A stretch of 64,000 nucleotides of DNA, from assembly GCA_018780035.1 (NCBI GenBank), contig JADMKE010000020.1, forward strand, positions 62,001 to 126,000. The letters run 5' to 3'. The notes beneath the pieces are model-generated. The model saw nothing but the letters and a program-made list of their open reading frames with translations. It had not been told where the DNA came from and did no database searches. Positions within the stretch are counted from its first letter, which is position 1. The number at the start of each line of letters is the position of its first letter. Shown here one piece after another: positions 32,393 through 41,724 of this stretch. The position numbers were made by a program, and so were the translations under genes. This DNA is from Candidatus Sericytochromatia bacterium. GTDB taxonomy: Bacteria; Cyanobacteriota; Sericytochromatia; UBA7694.

Positions 32393-32991
32393 CCCCTCAA
32401 CGCAGCTTTGCTGAAATGCTCAAACATTTGGTGGCCACTATTTCCAATCCCCGTTTTTTAAAAAACAGCCAGGGCCTCAACGATCTCCCTTTTTATATCT
32501 GCCCTTATGAGATCAAAGATAGCCATGAAATTCAGACAATGCACAAACATCTACGAACCCATTTGGCCGAGGCTGGCATTGCCGTTTTGGATATCAACCT
32601 CTACGATTTGAGTGTGGAACTCTTGCAGGCCCGAGGAATCTGGGAACGGGTGCTGGAGATGGAATCCGACGTTTCCAAAGACGAATTCAAAGAACTGCTG
32701 CAAGGCGTGCTCGACACCGAACAACATTTGGTGCCTGCGATTGCAGAGAAAATGCAGAGCGCCGACTTTCAGGTCTTGTTTATCAGTGGGGTGGGAGAGG
32801 TCTTTCCCTTTATTCGCTCGCACAATGTCTTGAATAATTTGCAGACCACTGCCAAAGAAAAGCCCACCCTTTTGTTCTTTCCCGGCAGTTATGTCTTTTC
32901 GCCAGAAAAAGGGGCCTCCTTGGATCTCTTTGGCCGATTGCATGACGATAAATACTATCGCGCCAAGAATATTTTTGAAATGGAAGCTTAG
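32389..32991 (+). CDS. brxB: BREX protein BrxB (DUF1788 family)
   Basis: This 200-residue protein has the BrxB features NDLPFYICPYEIKDSHE near residue 29, the central LFISGVGEVFPFIRSH and the end segment LLFFPGSYVFSPEKGASLDLFG. BrxB is a required, non-enzymatic part of BREX and probably bridges other components. It is coupled to brxA by an ATGA overlap and followed by brxC after three bases. Confidence 0.93.
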   Translation: MTPQRSFAEMLKHLVATISNPRFLKNSQGLNDLPFYICPYEIKDSHEIQTMHKHLRTHLAEAGIAVLDINLYDLSVELLQARGIWERVLEMESDVSKDEFKELLQGVLDTEQHLVPAIAEKMQSADFQVLFISGVGEVFPFIRSHNVLNNLQTTAKEKPTLLFFPGSYVFSPEKGASLDLFGRLHDDKYYRAKNIFEMEA

Positions 32992-32994
32992 AAT

Positions 32995-35900
32995 ATGCCG
33001 ACACCGCTCAAAAATCTCTTTCTCAAACCGATTGAACGCACAATTGAGGGCGTGATCAAAGCCGATGACAATCAAAGCCTGCGCCAAGAAATTGAAGAAT
33101 ATGTCTTAACCAACGAAGTGGCCAAACGCCTCGAAGACTTTCTCTCGGCTTATTTGAACTATGCCGGGGCCAATGGGGTTTGGATTTCGGGCTTCTTTGG
33201 CTCTGGGAAATCCCATCTCTTAAAAATTTTGGCCCATTTGCTGGAAAACAAGTCTGTCGAAGGCACCCCGGTGCGCGATCTGTTTTTGCCAAAATGCCCA
33301 GAAGACAATGCCTTGCTCAAAAAAGATCTGATGCGCGCGGTGGAGATTCCCTCTCAGAGTATTCTCTTTAATATTGACCAAAAGGCAGATATTATCAGCA
33401 AAACACAGATCGATGCTTTGCTCACAGTCTTTGTTAAAGTCTTTGATGAGACATGTGGCTTTTATGGCAAACATGGGCATATAGCCCAGTTTGAAAGAGA
33501 TTTAGACAGCCGCAAACTCTTTGCGCCGTTTAAACAGGCTTTTCAGTCCCTGGCCGGATTGCCCTGGGAACGGGGGCGTGAACAGGCCCTTTTAGAGGCC
33601 AAAAACATTGCCCAAGCCTATGCCGAGGTGACAGGGGACTCGGTCTCAGCCGTGGGCATTTTGGATAAATACCGGGCCGAATACAAGGTCTCGATTGAAG
33701 ATTTTGCCGACAAAGTCAATGCCTACCTGGAGCTGCACCCGCCCCAGTTTCGCTTGAATTTTTTTGTGGATGAAGTCGGCCAATATATTGCCGACAATAC
33801 CAAGCTCATGACCAATTTGCAGACCATCGCCGAAAGTCTGGCCACCCGTTGCAAAGGCCGGGCTTGGATTCTCGTCACAGCCCAAGAAGACATGCACACC
33901 GTGATGGGGGAAATGACACAAAAACAGGGCAACGACTTTACCAAAATTCAGGCCCGCTTTGCCAACCGCATGAAACTCACCAGCCAAGATGTGGCCGAAG
34001 TGATTCAAAAGCGGCTGCTGGCCAAAAATGAAGAAGGCAAAAAGATTGCCACTGCCCTTTATCAGCAAGAAGTAAACAATTTAAAGACCCTGTTTGAATT
34101 TAGCGATAATTCCACCACCTATCGCAATTATCGCGATCAGAGCCATTTTGTGGATTGTTACCCCTTTGTGCCTTACCAATTTTCACTCTTTCAGTCTGCC
34201 ATTCAGGCTCTGTCGGAGCACAATGCCTTTGAAGGCCGACACAGCTCTGTGGGTGAGCGCTCGATGCTGGGTGTGTTTAAACAAGTGGCCGAAAAGATTT
34301 CTCAGCATGAACCGGGCCAATTGGCGAGTTTTGATCTGATGTACGAAGGGCTCAGCACAGCGCTCAAATCCAATAACAAGCGGGCGATTGATCATGTTGA
34401 AAAACATTTGGACAATCCCATGGCACTGCGCTTGATCAAAGTGCTCTTTCTGGTGAAATACATCAAAGGCTTTAAAGCCAGTTTGCACAATTTATCTGTG
34501 CTTTTGCTTGACCATTTTGAAGCAGATTTACCGCAATTGCGCAAATCGATTGAAGCGGCGTTACTGTTGCTTGAACAACAAACCTTTATTCAGCGCAATG
34601 GTGAATTGTATGAATTTTTAACCGACGAAGAAAAAGACATTGAGCAAGAGATCAAAAACCAAGAAGTGGATGATAGCAAAGTCGCCGAAGAACTCAAAAC
34701 CCTTTGTTTTGATTCGGTGCTCAAAGTCAGCAATAAAATTCGCTTTATTGACAATGGCCAGGATTATCCTTTTGCCAAAAAACTCGACGATCAGCTCTTT
34801 GGCAAAGATTCAGAACTCACTGTGCACCTGATCTCCCCGTTTCATGAACATGCCACAGATGAAACCCTCTTGCAGATGCAAAGTATGGGGCGCAATGAAT
34901 TGCTGGTGGTAATGCCTGCCGATGACCGACTGGTGCGCGATTTGTGGTTGTATGCGCGCACAGATAAATATTTGCGCCAGAATCTCTCGACTGCTCAACA
35001 AGACAATGTCAAACAAATTCTCACGAATAAAAAGCTTCAAAATAGCAACCGCCTGACCGATCTGCAAAAACTGGTAGAGTCGATGCTTGGAAAATCCCGC
35101 CTTTTTGTGGCAGGCAATGCACTCGAAGAAAGTTCAGAATCGGCACAAACCCGAATTTTTAAAGGGTTTTATGCCTTAATCAACCGCACTTATCCCAATC
35201 TCAAGATGTTGCGTGGTGTGAGCTATAACGAGCGCGATTTGGGCAGCTATTTAAATCCAGATAAAAATGGACTGTTGGGCGGAGATTATGACCCCATCTC
35301 TGAGGCCGAACAAGAAATGTTGGCTTTTGTGCAAGGCAATCAGCGGCAAAGTCTGCGCACCAGTGTCAAAGCGGTGATTGAACGCTTTGAACGCAAGCCC
35401 TATGGCTGGTATTATGCTGCAATTCTCTGCATTTTGGCCAAACTCTGTGCCCAGACCAAACTCGAAGTGCGCAACGATGGTCAATTGCTGGAGGGAGCCG
35501 AGCTTGAGAAAAGTTTGGGCAATTCCAATTTGCATGGCCATTTGTTGCTCGACCCCCAAATCGACTTTACAGCCTCGCAAGTGCGGGCCCTGAAAAGTTT
35601 TTACGATGATTTTTTTGATGATCCCGCACCTTCGAGTGAAGCCAAACCCTTGGCCCAAGCCACAGCTGTCGCCTTTAAAGATTGGCAAACCCAATTACAA
35701 AATAAGTATCTCAATCACGTAAGAGACTACCCCTTTTTGGGTGCGCTGGAAGCGCTGAATGAACAAGTAGCAACGGTTTTGGGCAAACCCTATGCCTGGT
35801 ATCTGGGCGAGTTTGCCCAATTGGCAGATAACCTTTTAGATCTTAAAGAAAATGTCTTTGACCCCGTGCGGAAAGTGTATCAGGGCCCCCAAAAAGCGAT

Positions 35901-36534
35901 TTTTGATCAGGCCCGCCAATTGCTGCAAAAACAAAAAGAAAATGTGCAGTATCTCACCAGCGAAGAAGATGCCCAGATCACCAATCTTCTGGTTGACCCC
36001 ACACTGTATAAAGGCAACAAACTGCAAGAACTCAAAACCCTGACAGATAGTTTGCAAGCCCAATTAAACACGCTCATTGAGGCGGAGTTACAGGCTGCAA
36101 CACAGCAATTGCAAGCTTACCAATTGCGCCTAACATCTTTGCCTGAATATAACGGCTTGAGTGCTGAGCGCCAAGAAGGGGTTTTAAAAGCGTTTACTCA
36201 ATGCCAATCCCAGCTTGCCAATCAGACCTTAATTGCCGTAATGCGGGATACCCTGCGCAGTTTTGAAGATAAAACCTATCCCCAACTCTTGGCCCAAATT
36301 GCTCAGTGGGCAGAAACCCCAGCCGTTGCCCCAAAAGAAGTTACAGAGCCCGAGGGGCAAACGGTTGCAGCGCCCAAGCCCGAACCCACCAAGCCCATTG
36401 TGGTGGGGCGTTCGATTAAAGTGGAATTTGATAAAGCCTGGCTGACCAATGAATCTGATGTAGATGCCTATATGCAGTCGTTGCGCTGCTCCTATTTGGC
36501 TGAAATTAAACAGGGAAAGCGGATACAGGTATGA
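32995..36534 (+). CDS. brxC: BREX ATPase BrxC
   Basis: This 1179-residue protein is the large P-loop ATPase of BREX. Walker A is GSGKSHLLKI from about residue 68, and a Walker B-like strand is FRLNFFVDEVGQYIAD near residue 250. The family signature region GRAWILVTAQEDMHTVMG follows. Long helical parts fill the C-terminal half, with a Pro/Glu-rich linker before the last 50 residues. BrxC is essential for both methylation and phage restriction in characterised systems. Length and order are standard. The stop codon overlaps the start of a short ATPase remnant. Confidence 0.95.
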   Translation: MPTPLKNLFLKPIERTIEGVIKADDNQSLRQEIEEYVLTNEVAKRLEDFLSAYLNYAGANGVWISGFFGSGKSHLLKILAHLLENKSVEGTPVRDLFLPKCPEDNALLKKDLMRAVEIPSQSILFNIDQKADIISKTQIDALLTVFVKVFDETCGFYGKHGHIAQFERDLDSRKLFAPFKQAFQSLAGLPWERGREQALLEAKNIAQAYAEVTGDSVSAVGILDKYRAEYKVSIEDFADKVNAYLELHPPQFRLNFFVDEVGQYIADNTKLMTNLQTIAESLATRCKGRAWILVTAQEDMHTVMGEMTQKQGNDFTKIQARFANRMKLTSQDVAEVIQKRLLAKNEEGKKIATALYQQEVNNLKTLFEFSDNSTTYRNYRDQSHFVDCYPFVPYQFSLFQSAIQALSEHNAFEGRHSSVGERSMLGVFKQVAEKISQHEPGQLASFDLMYEGLSTALKSNNKRAIDHVEKHLDNPMALRLIKVLFLVKYIKGFKASLHNLSVLLLDHFEADLPQLRKSIEAALLLLEQQTFIQRNGELYEFLTDEEKDIEQEIKNQEVDDSKVAEELKTLCFDSVLKVSNKIRFIDNGQDYPFAKKLDDQLFGKDSELTVHLISPFHEHATDETLLQMQSMGRNELLVVMPADDRLVRDLWLYARTDKYLRQNLSTAQQDNVKQILTNKKLQNSNRLTDLQKLVESMLGKSRLFVAGNALEESSESAQTRIFKGFYALINRTYPNLKMLRGVSYNERDLGSYLNPDKNGLLGGDYDPISEAEQEMLAFVQGNQRQSLRTSVKAVIERFERKPYGWYYAAILCILAKLCAQTKLEVRNDGQLLEGAELEKSLGNSNLHGHLLLDPQIDFTASQVRALKSFYDDFFDDPAPSSEAKPLAQATAVAFKDWQTQLQNKYLNHVRDYPFLGALEALNEQVATVLGKPYAWYLGEFAQLADNLLDLKENVFDPVRKVYQGPQKAIFDQARQLLQKQKENVQYLTSEEDAQITNLLVDPTLYKGNKLQELKTLTDSLQAQLNTLIEAELQAATQQLQAYQLRLTSLPEYNGLSAERQEGVLKAFTQCQSQLANQTLIAVMRDTLRSFEDKTYPQLLAQIAQWAETPAVAPKEVTEPEGQTVAAPKPEPTKPIVVGRSIKVEFDKAWLTNESDVDAYMQSLRCSYLAEIKQGKRIQV

Positions 36535-36608
36535 GAATTCAAAATTTAGAGTTCATAAATTTTACGCTTTTTGAAGGCCTTAAAAACATTTTTCCAGTAG
36601 GAATTTAG
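36531..36608 (+). pseudogene. Remnant: first 25 codons of a RecF/AAA-type ATPase
   Basis: An ATG overlapping the brxC stop (ATGA) opens a 25-codon frame that begins MRIQNLEFINFTLFEGLKN and ends FPVGI before TAG. This closely resembles the N-terminal strand pair of RecF/SMC-like ATPases, which normally continues into the Walker A loop. Everything after the second strand is gone. The coupling to brxC and the family-like sequence suggest the scar of a deleted accessory ATPase gene. A chance frame cannot be fully excluded because it is so short. Confidence 0.55.
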
Positions 36609-36614
36609 ACCATC

Positions 36615-38423
36615 ATGGATACCTCCAAGCTCAGAAAATTCGCTCAATTTGCCCGCCGCACGCTGATAGAACAGGTATCAACCAAATTAAAACAGGTGCT
36701 GGCCCCAGACAGCCGGGAGCGCAGAGAGGCTCGCGAGGCTGTAGAGGGATTGGAGAGCCAGATTAAGCTCCATACCCGAGAGGGTCTGATTGAGAAAGTG
36801 GCTTATACCTGGTTCAACCGCTTCTGTGCCCTGCGTTATATGGATCTCAACCGCTTTACCACAGTGGGTGTGGTCTCACCTCTGCCGGGACAGTTTCAGC
36901 CCGAAATATTGGCCGAAGCCAAACAGGGGCATATTGATGAAGAGATTTTAAACGATCAAATTTCCAAAAAGGTATTGGCCCTGCTCAATGGCTCCAGCCC
37001 CAGCGACAACCCTCAGGGAGAAGCTTACCGACTGCTTTTTGTGGGTGCCTGCAATGCCTTTCACCGGGTGATGCCCTATCTCTTTGAGCGCATTGCCAGT
37101 TACAGCGAGTTGCTTTTGCCCGACGATTTGCTCTCGGGAAGTTCGATTCTGGCCTATACCTGCGAAGCCATGACCCCCGAAGCCTGCGAAAATGTCGAAG
37201 TGATTGGCTGGCTCTATCAGTATTATATTACCGAGAAAAAAGACGAAGTTTTTGAGAACCTCAAAAAAGGCAAAAAAATCAATCCCGACAGCATTCCAGC
37301 TGCCACCCAATTGTTTACTCCGCACTGGATTGTGCGCTATCTGGTCGAAAACTCGCTGGGGCGGCTGTGGCTCTTAAACCGCCCCCAGTCCAAGTTGGCG
37401 AAACAGATGGACTATTATATTCCCCCCGAAGTCCCCGAAACTGAGTTTTTGCACATTCAGAAGCCCGAAGATCTCAAGGTCTGTGACCCGGCCTGTGGTT
37501 CGGGGCATATGTTGACCTATGCCTTTGATTTGTTGTATGCGATCTACGAAGAAGAAGGCTATGAAGCCAACGAGATTCCCGAAAAAATCCTCACCCACAA
37601 TCTCTATGGAATTGAAATTGACGAGCGGGCTGCTGAGTTGGCTGCTCTGGTCTTGACCCTTAAAGCCAGAGAAAAATACCGCCGTTTTTTTCGCAAATCC
37701 ATTCAGCCTCAGATCTGTGTCTTAAAAAATGTCACGGTGGATCCTGCCGAGGTGCCCGCCGCGCTTTTGGAAGGCATTTCACGAGAGAGCCTTGCCCACG
37801 ATGCCCGCCTCTTTGCCCAAGCTGACCATTTTGGCTCACTTTTGGTGCCCCATCTAAAACCCTCTGAAATTCAGACGTTGCAAGCACGGGTCTCTACAAA
37901 ACTGGCTCACCCAGACTTGAAATGGACAGAAAACACGGTCTTGGAGCCTTTGCAGCAGATTCTGGCCCAGGCTGATTATCTGAGTGCAAAATACCCCGTG
38001 GTGATTGCTAATCCGCCGTATATGGGTGGCAAAGGCATGAATGGTGAGTTGAAGGCGTTTGCACAGACCAATTATCCCGACAGCAAGTCTGATTTCTTTG
38101 CAATGTTTATTGAACGCGGGTTTGATTTATGCCTCCCCAAAGGCAATATTGGCATGATTACCATGCAAAGCTGGATGTTTTTATCGAGTTATGAAAAATT
38201 GCGTATGAAATTATTGGAACAAACAACCATAATCTCAATGGCTCATTTGGGAGCAAGAGCGTTTGATAGCATCGGGGGAGAAGTAGTTTCTACTACCGCA
38301 TTTGTACTTTTAAACCACCATTTGGAAAATTATCAAGGTGCATTTTTGCGCCTGGTTACCGGGAACAGTGAAAAAGAAAAATCTCAATTGTTTATGAATG
38401 CAATTGCAGAGAAGGCAAAATAA
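36615..38423 (+). CDS. pglX: BREX methyltransferase PglX, N-terminal (catalytic) part
   Basis: This 602-residue protein is the catalytic half of PglX, the N6-adenine methyltransferase that marks host DNA. It has motif I CDPACGSGH near residue 290, GIEIDERAAELAALVL after it and the motif IV ANPPYMGG with NPPY at 466-469. Intact PglX proteins run to about 1200 residues. Here the frame stops after EKEKSQLFMNAIAEKAK, where the target-recognition part should begin, and that part resumes at 41725. The last third of this gene becomes A+T-rich. Together with the C-terminal gene it could form a two-subunit enzyme. Confidence 0.9.
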   Translation: MDTSKLRKFAQFARRTLIEQVSTKLKQVLAPDSRERREAREAVEGLESQIKLHTREGLIEKVAYTWFNRFCALRYMDLNRFTTVGVVSPLPGQFQPEILAEAKQGHIDEEILNDQISKKVLALLNGSSPSDNPQGEAYRLLFVGACNAFHRVMPYLFERIASYSELLLPDDLLSGSSILAYTCEAMTPEACENVEVIGWLYQYYITEKKDEVFENLKKGKKINPDSIPAATQLFTPHWIVRYLVENSLGRLWLLNRPQSKLAKQMDYYIPPEVPETEFLHIQKPEDLKVCDPACGSGHMLTYAFDLLYAIYEEEGYEANEIPEKILTHNLYGIEIDERAAELAALVLTLKAREKYRRFFRKSIQPQICVLKNVTVDPAEVPAALLEGISRESLAHDARLFAQADHFGSLLVPHLKPSEIQTLQARVSTKLAHPDLKWTENTVLEPLQQILAQADYLSAKYPVVIANPPYMGGKGMNGELKAFAQTNYPDSKSDFFAMFIERGFDLCLPKGNIGMITMQSWMFLSSYEKLRMKLLEQTTIISMAHLGARAFDSIGGEVVSTTAFVLLNHHLENYQGAFLRLVTGNSEKEKSQLFMNAIAEKAK

Positions 38424-41400
38424 GTGCCATTTGATGAGGGTTTTATATCACTTACAGATTTAGGCATAGCTTATCGCAAAGCCAAAGTTGATCTGTATTA
38501 TATGAACAATAATAGTTCGTTACAGATGCTTTTGGAATATGAAGAAAATCTTGAGCAAAACCTTCAGCGGCTGTATTCGGCAATTCACAATGATCATCCG
38601 ATTAACTTGGGGGGATGGATTCCATTTCCCAGTAAGATCACAAATCCCAATAAGTCAGATAATCATCATTTAATTTTTTCTGACCCCAAAGAGGCGTGGA
38701 GAAGCAGCATAGCTCCAGAGAACAAACCAACTGCTGAGTTTCGTATCAGCGCAAGGCCTTCAATAGATTTCCATGTTTTTTCTGCTTTGTGGATTTTGAA
38801 AGTGGGACATAAGTATGACTCTCTTTTATCAGATAATTCTTATGGCAATCGTTTAAGAAGAAAATTAAATGGCCAATTAAATCCAAATTCGTCAGGGTCA
38901 TTTAAAAAGTATCTTTATCCATATAGAAAATGGCGAGAAGATGCTTTAAGAAAAATTGAAGAAATAAAAGACAGTGAAAGATTTATTGTTATATCAACTG
39001 ACTTGTCTTCTTTTTATCATAATTTAAATCCTGAATTTTTGATTAAAAATAATTTTTTGCGATTCATCAATGATTTTGGTGTTAGATTTGATAAAAATGA
39101 ACTTAATCTCACTCGAAAATTCATACAATTTATAGAAACATGGGCACAAACAACACCCTTAAAATCAGGCTTGCCAGTTGGTTTACCTGCTTCAGCAATT
39201 ATTGCAAATGTCGCATTATTTGAATTAGATCTTACATTTCAACATACTCTATTGCCTATTCACTATGGACGTTATGTGGATGATATTTTACTGATCTTAA
39301 AGCATGAATCTGTTTTTCATTCAACTTCAAATTTATGGAACTGGATAGTCAATAAATCTGGTGGATTATTAAGTATAGAAAATAATCATAAAATTAGATT
39401 AAAAACTAATTATTTGAAAAAAAGTAATTTATATTTTTCTGAAGATAAGACTAAAATATTTATGTTTCAGGGAGAAAGTGGTCAAGCCCTGGCCCAGATT
39501 TTGAAGCAACAGATGCTTGAAAAGACCAGTGAGTGGAGAGATTTGCCAGAATTACCAGACAAACCAGATGAAATTAAAAAAGATTTAATAAATATTGTTC
39601 ACGAAAATGGGGAAGTTGTAGATAGCTTAAGTAAAGCGGGTAGCCTTACCATGCGAAGATCTACCTTTGCTTTACGATTAAGGGACATTGAAGCATATGC
39701 CCAAGATTTGGAACCAAAAGAATGGGAACAACATCGATTTGAGTTCATTCATTTTTATTTAAATCATATTTTAATTTTGCCACATTTTTTTGATTTTGCC
39801 ACATTTTTACCTCGAATCATTCGACTTATTGTTTTCTGTCAAGATTTTCATTTGCTTACAAAATTACTTGAACAATTAAACTTGATATGTATTTGTTTAA
39901 AAAGAGATTGCAATGTTACATTAAAAGCTGTAGATAGTTATATTGAGGATGTTGTTCAACTTTGGAAAGAACAACTAAATGAAGTGGTTAGTGAAGCACT
40001 TAAAACATCTTTCCCAATAAAATTAAATAAAGAATCTAATTTAAATTGGAAGTTGTTTGTTGATGACGTTTACGCTTTTAATTCTCGATATTCAATTTTT
40101 AATAATCTATTTTTTTTAATTTGTGGAGTAAGAAATTTTAGAAATCCACCAAATGCAGAACAAATAAAGCGCAAATTGAAAATATACAGAAATAAACTGT
40201 TTAATCGAGATCTTGCAAATATTCCCTTTAGATTTTGTAGACCCAATAATTCAGTGCGATTACATAGAGAAGCTTTAGATAATATTCAAATAGATCTTTG
40301 TCCTCAAATGCCGTTTATTGAATCTAAATTATATGAATCTTTTAGTTATTTAAAGCAGAGTTATGCGCAAGATCAATTAGTTCCTTTTGGTTTGTTATTT
40401 GCGACTCGGCCGCACCATTTACATGAATTATGTTTGTATTTTGATTTGCCAAATGAACAATTTTTACCAATTATAAATAACACTATGTGGGCATTAAGAG
40501 GTTATCCAATACAAACAAATCCATCAGGTTTCTTTGATGAATCAACGGGTCAAATTGAAGTTTTTGTTGATGATCATAAAATATTTGAATATATTATTGA
40601 TGAGAGTAATAAAAATATAATTGATCAATTAAATGATGAAGATATCCCTACAAATTTACACAATAAATTTTTTATAAATAGCATATTCTTATCTTCTGAA
40701 GCAAAAGTGTCAATTGTAAAGAAAAATGAAATATGGAAATTAGTAGATCAAGACAAAAATTGGTATTTGGAATTATTTGGCAGCAACTTAAAGGCTTTAA
40801 AAAAGAAAAGTCAAAAAACCAAAATTGCAGTTACAAGTTTTAAGACAGAAGAAAACTCTTTTGATTTAGCAATCGCTAAAAAATATGATCTTAGTCTTAA
40901 AAGATATAATAATTTCAATCATTTTATAAATAGTATACTGAGAAGTCGGAGTACACCTCATTACGTTATTATGCCTGAATTATCGATTCCACCCCAATGG
41001 TTCTTGAGATTTGCAAAAAAATTACACGGAAAAGATATTTCCTTGATTTCAGGTGTGGAATACTTACATTCTCATACAAATAAAATCGAGATTCACCATC
41101 AGGTTTGGTCAGCATTGACAGATTATGGTTTTGGATTTTCTTCATTGTTTATTTACCGTCAAGATAAACAAAGGCCAGCTATTCATGAAGAGCAAGAATT
41201 ATTAATGAGAGGAAAAACGTTTCTTCCTCTGTTTGGGGGTTGGACAAATAATACCCCCCCAATTGTAAAGCACGGGGATTTCTATTTTGCAATTTTAATT
41301 TGCAGTGAACTGAGTAATATTGAATACAGAGCCCATTTACGAGGCAAAGTGGATGCTTTATTTATTCCTGAATGGAATCAAGACATTGACAGTTTTAACG

Positions 41401-41714
41401 CATTGGTAGAGTCTTCGGCTTTAGACATCCATGCTTACATTATTCAATGTAATAACCGCACATACGGCGACAGTCGCATTCGTGCTCCATATAAAGATTC
41501 ATGGCTACGAGACGTTGTTCGGGTAAAGGGTGGCGTACATGATTATTTTGTAATCGGTGAAATTGATATTAAAAGCTTAAGAAAATTTCAAATTGATGCT
41601 CAATCACCTCCGGTTCTTAAACCCCAGAAAAAGAAGCCCCACAATAACACCTTTAAACCCGTTCCAGATGGCTATGTGATTGATCCTGTCAGAAATAATT
41701 TTTCAGGCCCTTGA
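38424..41714 (+). CDS. Defence reverse transcriptase DRT type 1 (UG1; RT-nitrilase fusion)
   Basis: This 1096-residue protein joins a reverse transcriptase to a nitrilase. RT motif A is ISTDLSSFYHN with Asp193, motif B is SGLPVGLPASAIIANV, and the catalytic YVDD is at 284-287. A long helical middle follows. The C-terminal domain has the whole nitrilase triad: Glu852 in MPELSIP, Lys931 in RGKTFLPLFGG and Cys960 in LICSELS. This is the architecture of DRT type 1 antiphage systems. It starts at a GTG immediately after the TAA of the PglX N-part, with AGAAGG upstream, so translation is probably coupled. The gene is strongly A+T-rich compared with the BREX backbone, which points to transfer. Confidence 0.9.
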   Translation: MPFDEGFISLTDLGIAYRKAKVDLYYMNNNSSLQMLLEYEENLEQNLQRLYSAIHNDHPINLGGWIPFPSKITNPNKSDNHHLIFSDPKEAWRSSIAPENKPTAEFRISARPSIDFHVFSALWILKVGHKYDSLLSDNSYGNRLRRKLNGQLNPNSSGSFKKYLYPYRKWREDALRKIEEIKDSERFIVISTDLSSFYHNLNPEFLIKNNFLRFINDFGVRFDKNELNLTRKFIQFIETWAQTTPLKSGLPVGLPASAIIANVALFELDLTFQHTLLPIHYGRYVDDILLILKHESVFHSTSNLWNWIVNKSGGLLSIENNHKIRLKTNYLKKSNLYFSEDKTKIFMFQGESGQALAQILKQQMLEKTSEWRDLPELPDKPDEIKKDLINIVHENGEVVDSLSKAGSLTMRRSTFALRLRDIEAYAQDLEPKEWEQHRFEFIHFYLNHILILPHFFDFATFLPRIIRLIVFCQDFHLLTKLLEQLNLICICLKRDCNVTLKAVDSYIEDVVQLWKEQLNEVVSEALKTSFPIKLNKESNLNWKLFVDDVYAFNSRYSIFNNLFFLICGVRNFRNPPNAEQIKRKLKIYRNKLFNRDLANIPFRFCRPNNSVRLHREALDNIQIDLCPQMPFIESKLYESFSYLKQSYAQDQLVPFGLLFATRPHHLHELCLYFDLPNEQFLPIINNTMWALRGYPIQTNPSGFFDESTGQIEVFVDDHKIFEYIIDESNKNIIDQLNDEDIPTNLHNKFFINSIFLSSEAKVSIVKKNEIWKLVDQDKNWYLELFGSNLKALKKKSQKTKIAVTSFKTEENSFDLAIAKKYDLSLKRYNNFNHFINSILRSRSTPHYVIMPELSIPPQWFLRFAKKLHGKDISLISGVEYLHSHTNKIEIHHQVWSALTDYGFGFSSLFIYRQDKQRPAIHEEQELLMRGKTFLPLFGGWTNNTPPIVKHGDFYFAILICSELSNIEYRAHLRGKVDALFIPEWNQDIDSFNALVESSALDIHAYIIQCNNRTYGDSRIRAPYKDSWLRDVVRVKGGVHDYFVIGEIDIKSLRKFQIDAQSPPVLKPQKKKPHNNTFKPVPDGYVIDPVRNNFSGP

Positions 41715-41724
41715 GGAGATTTAA

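Noticed and set aside
38424-41714. The reverse transcriptase as a retron or group II intron
   Set aside because: There is no room for an msr-msd RNA or intron structure, the neighbours abut within bases, no maturase domain is present, and the fused nitrilase domain is specific to DRT type 1.
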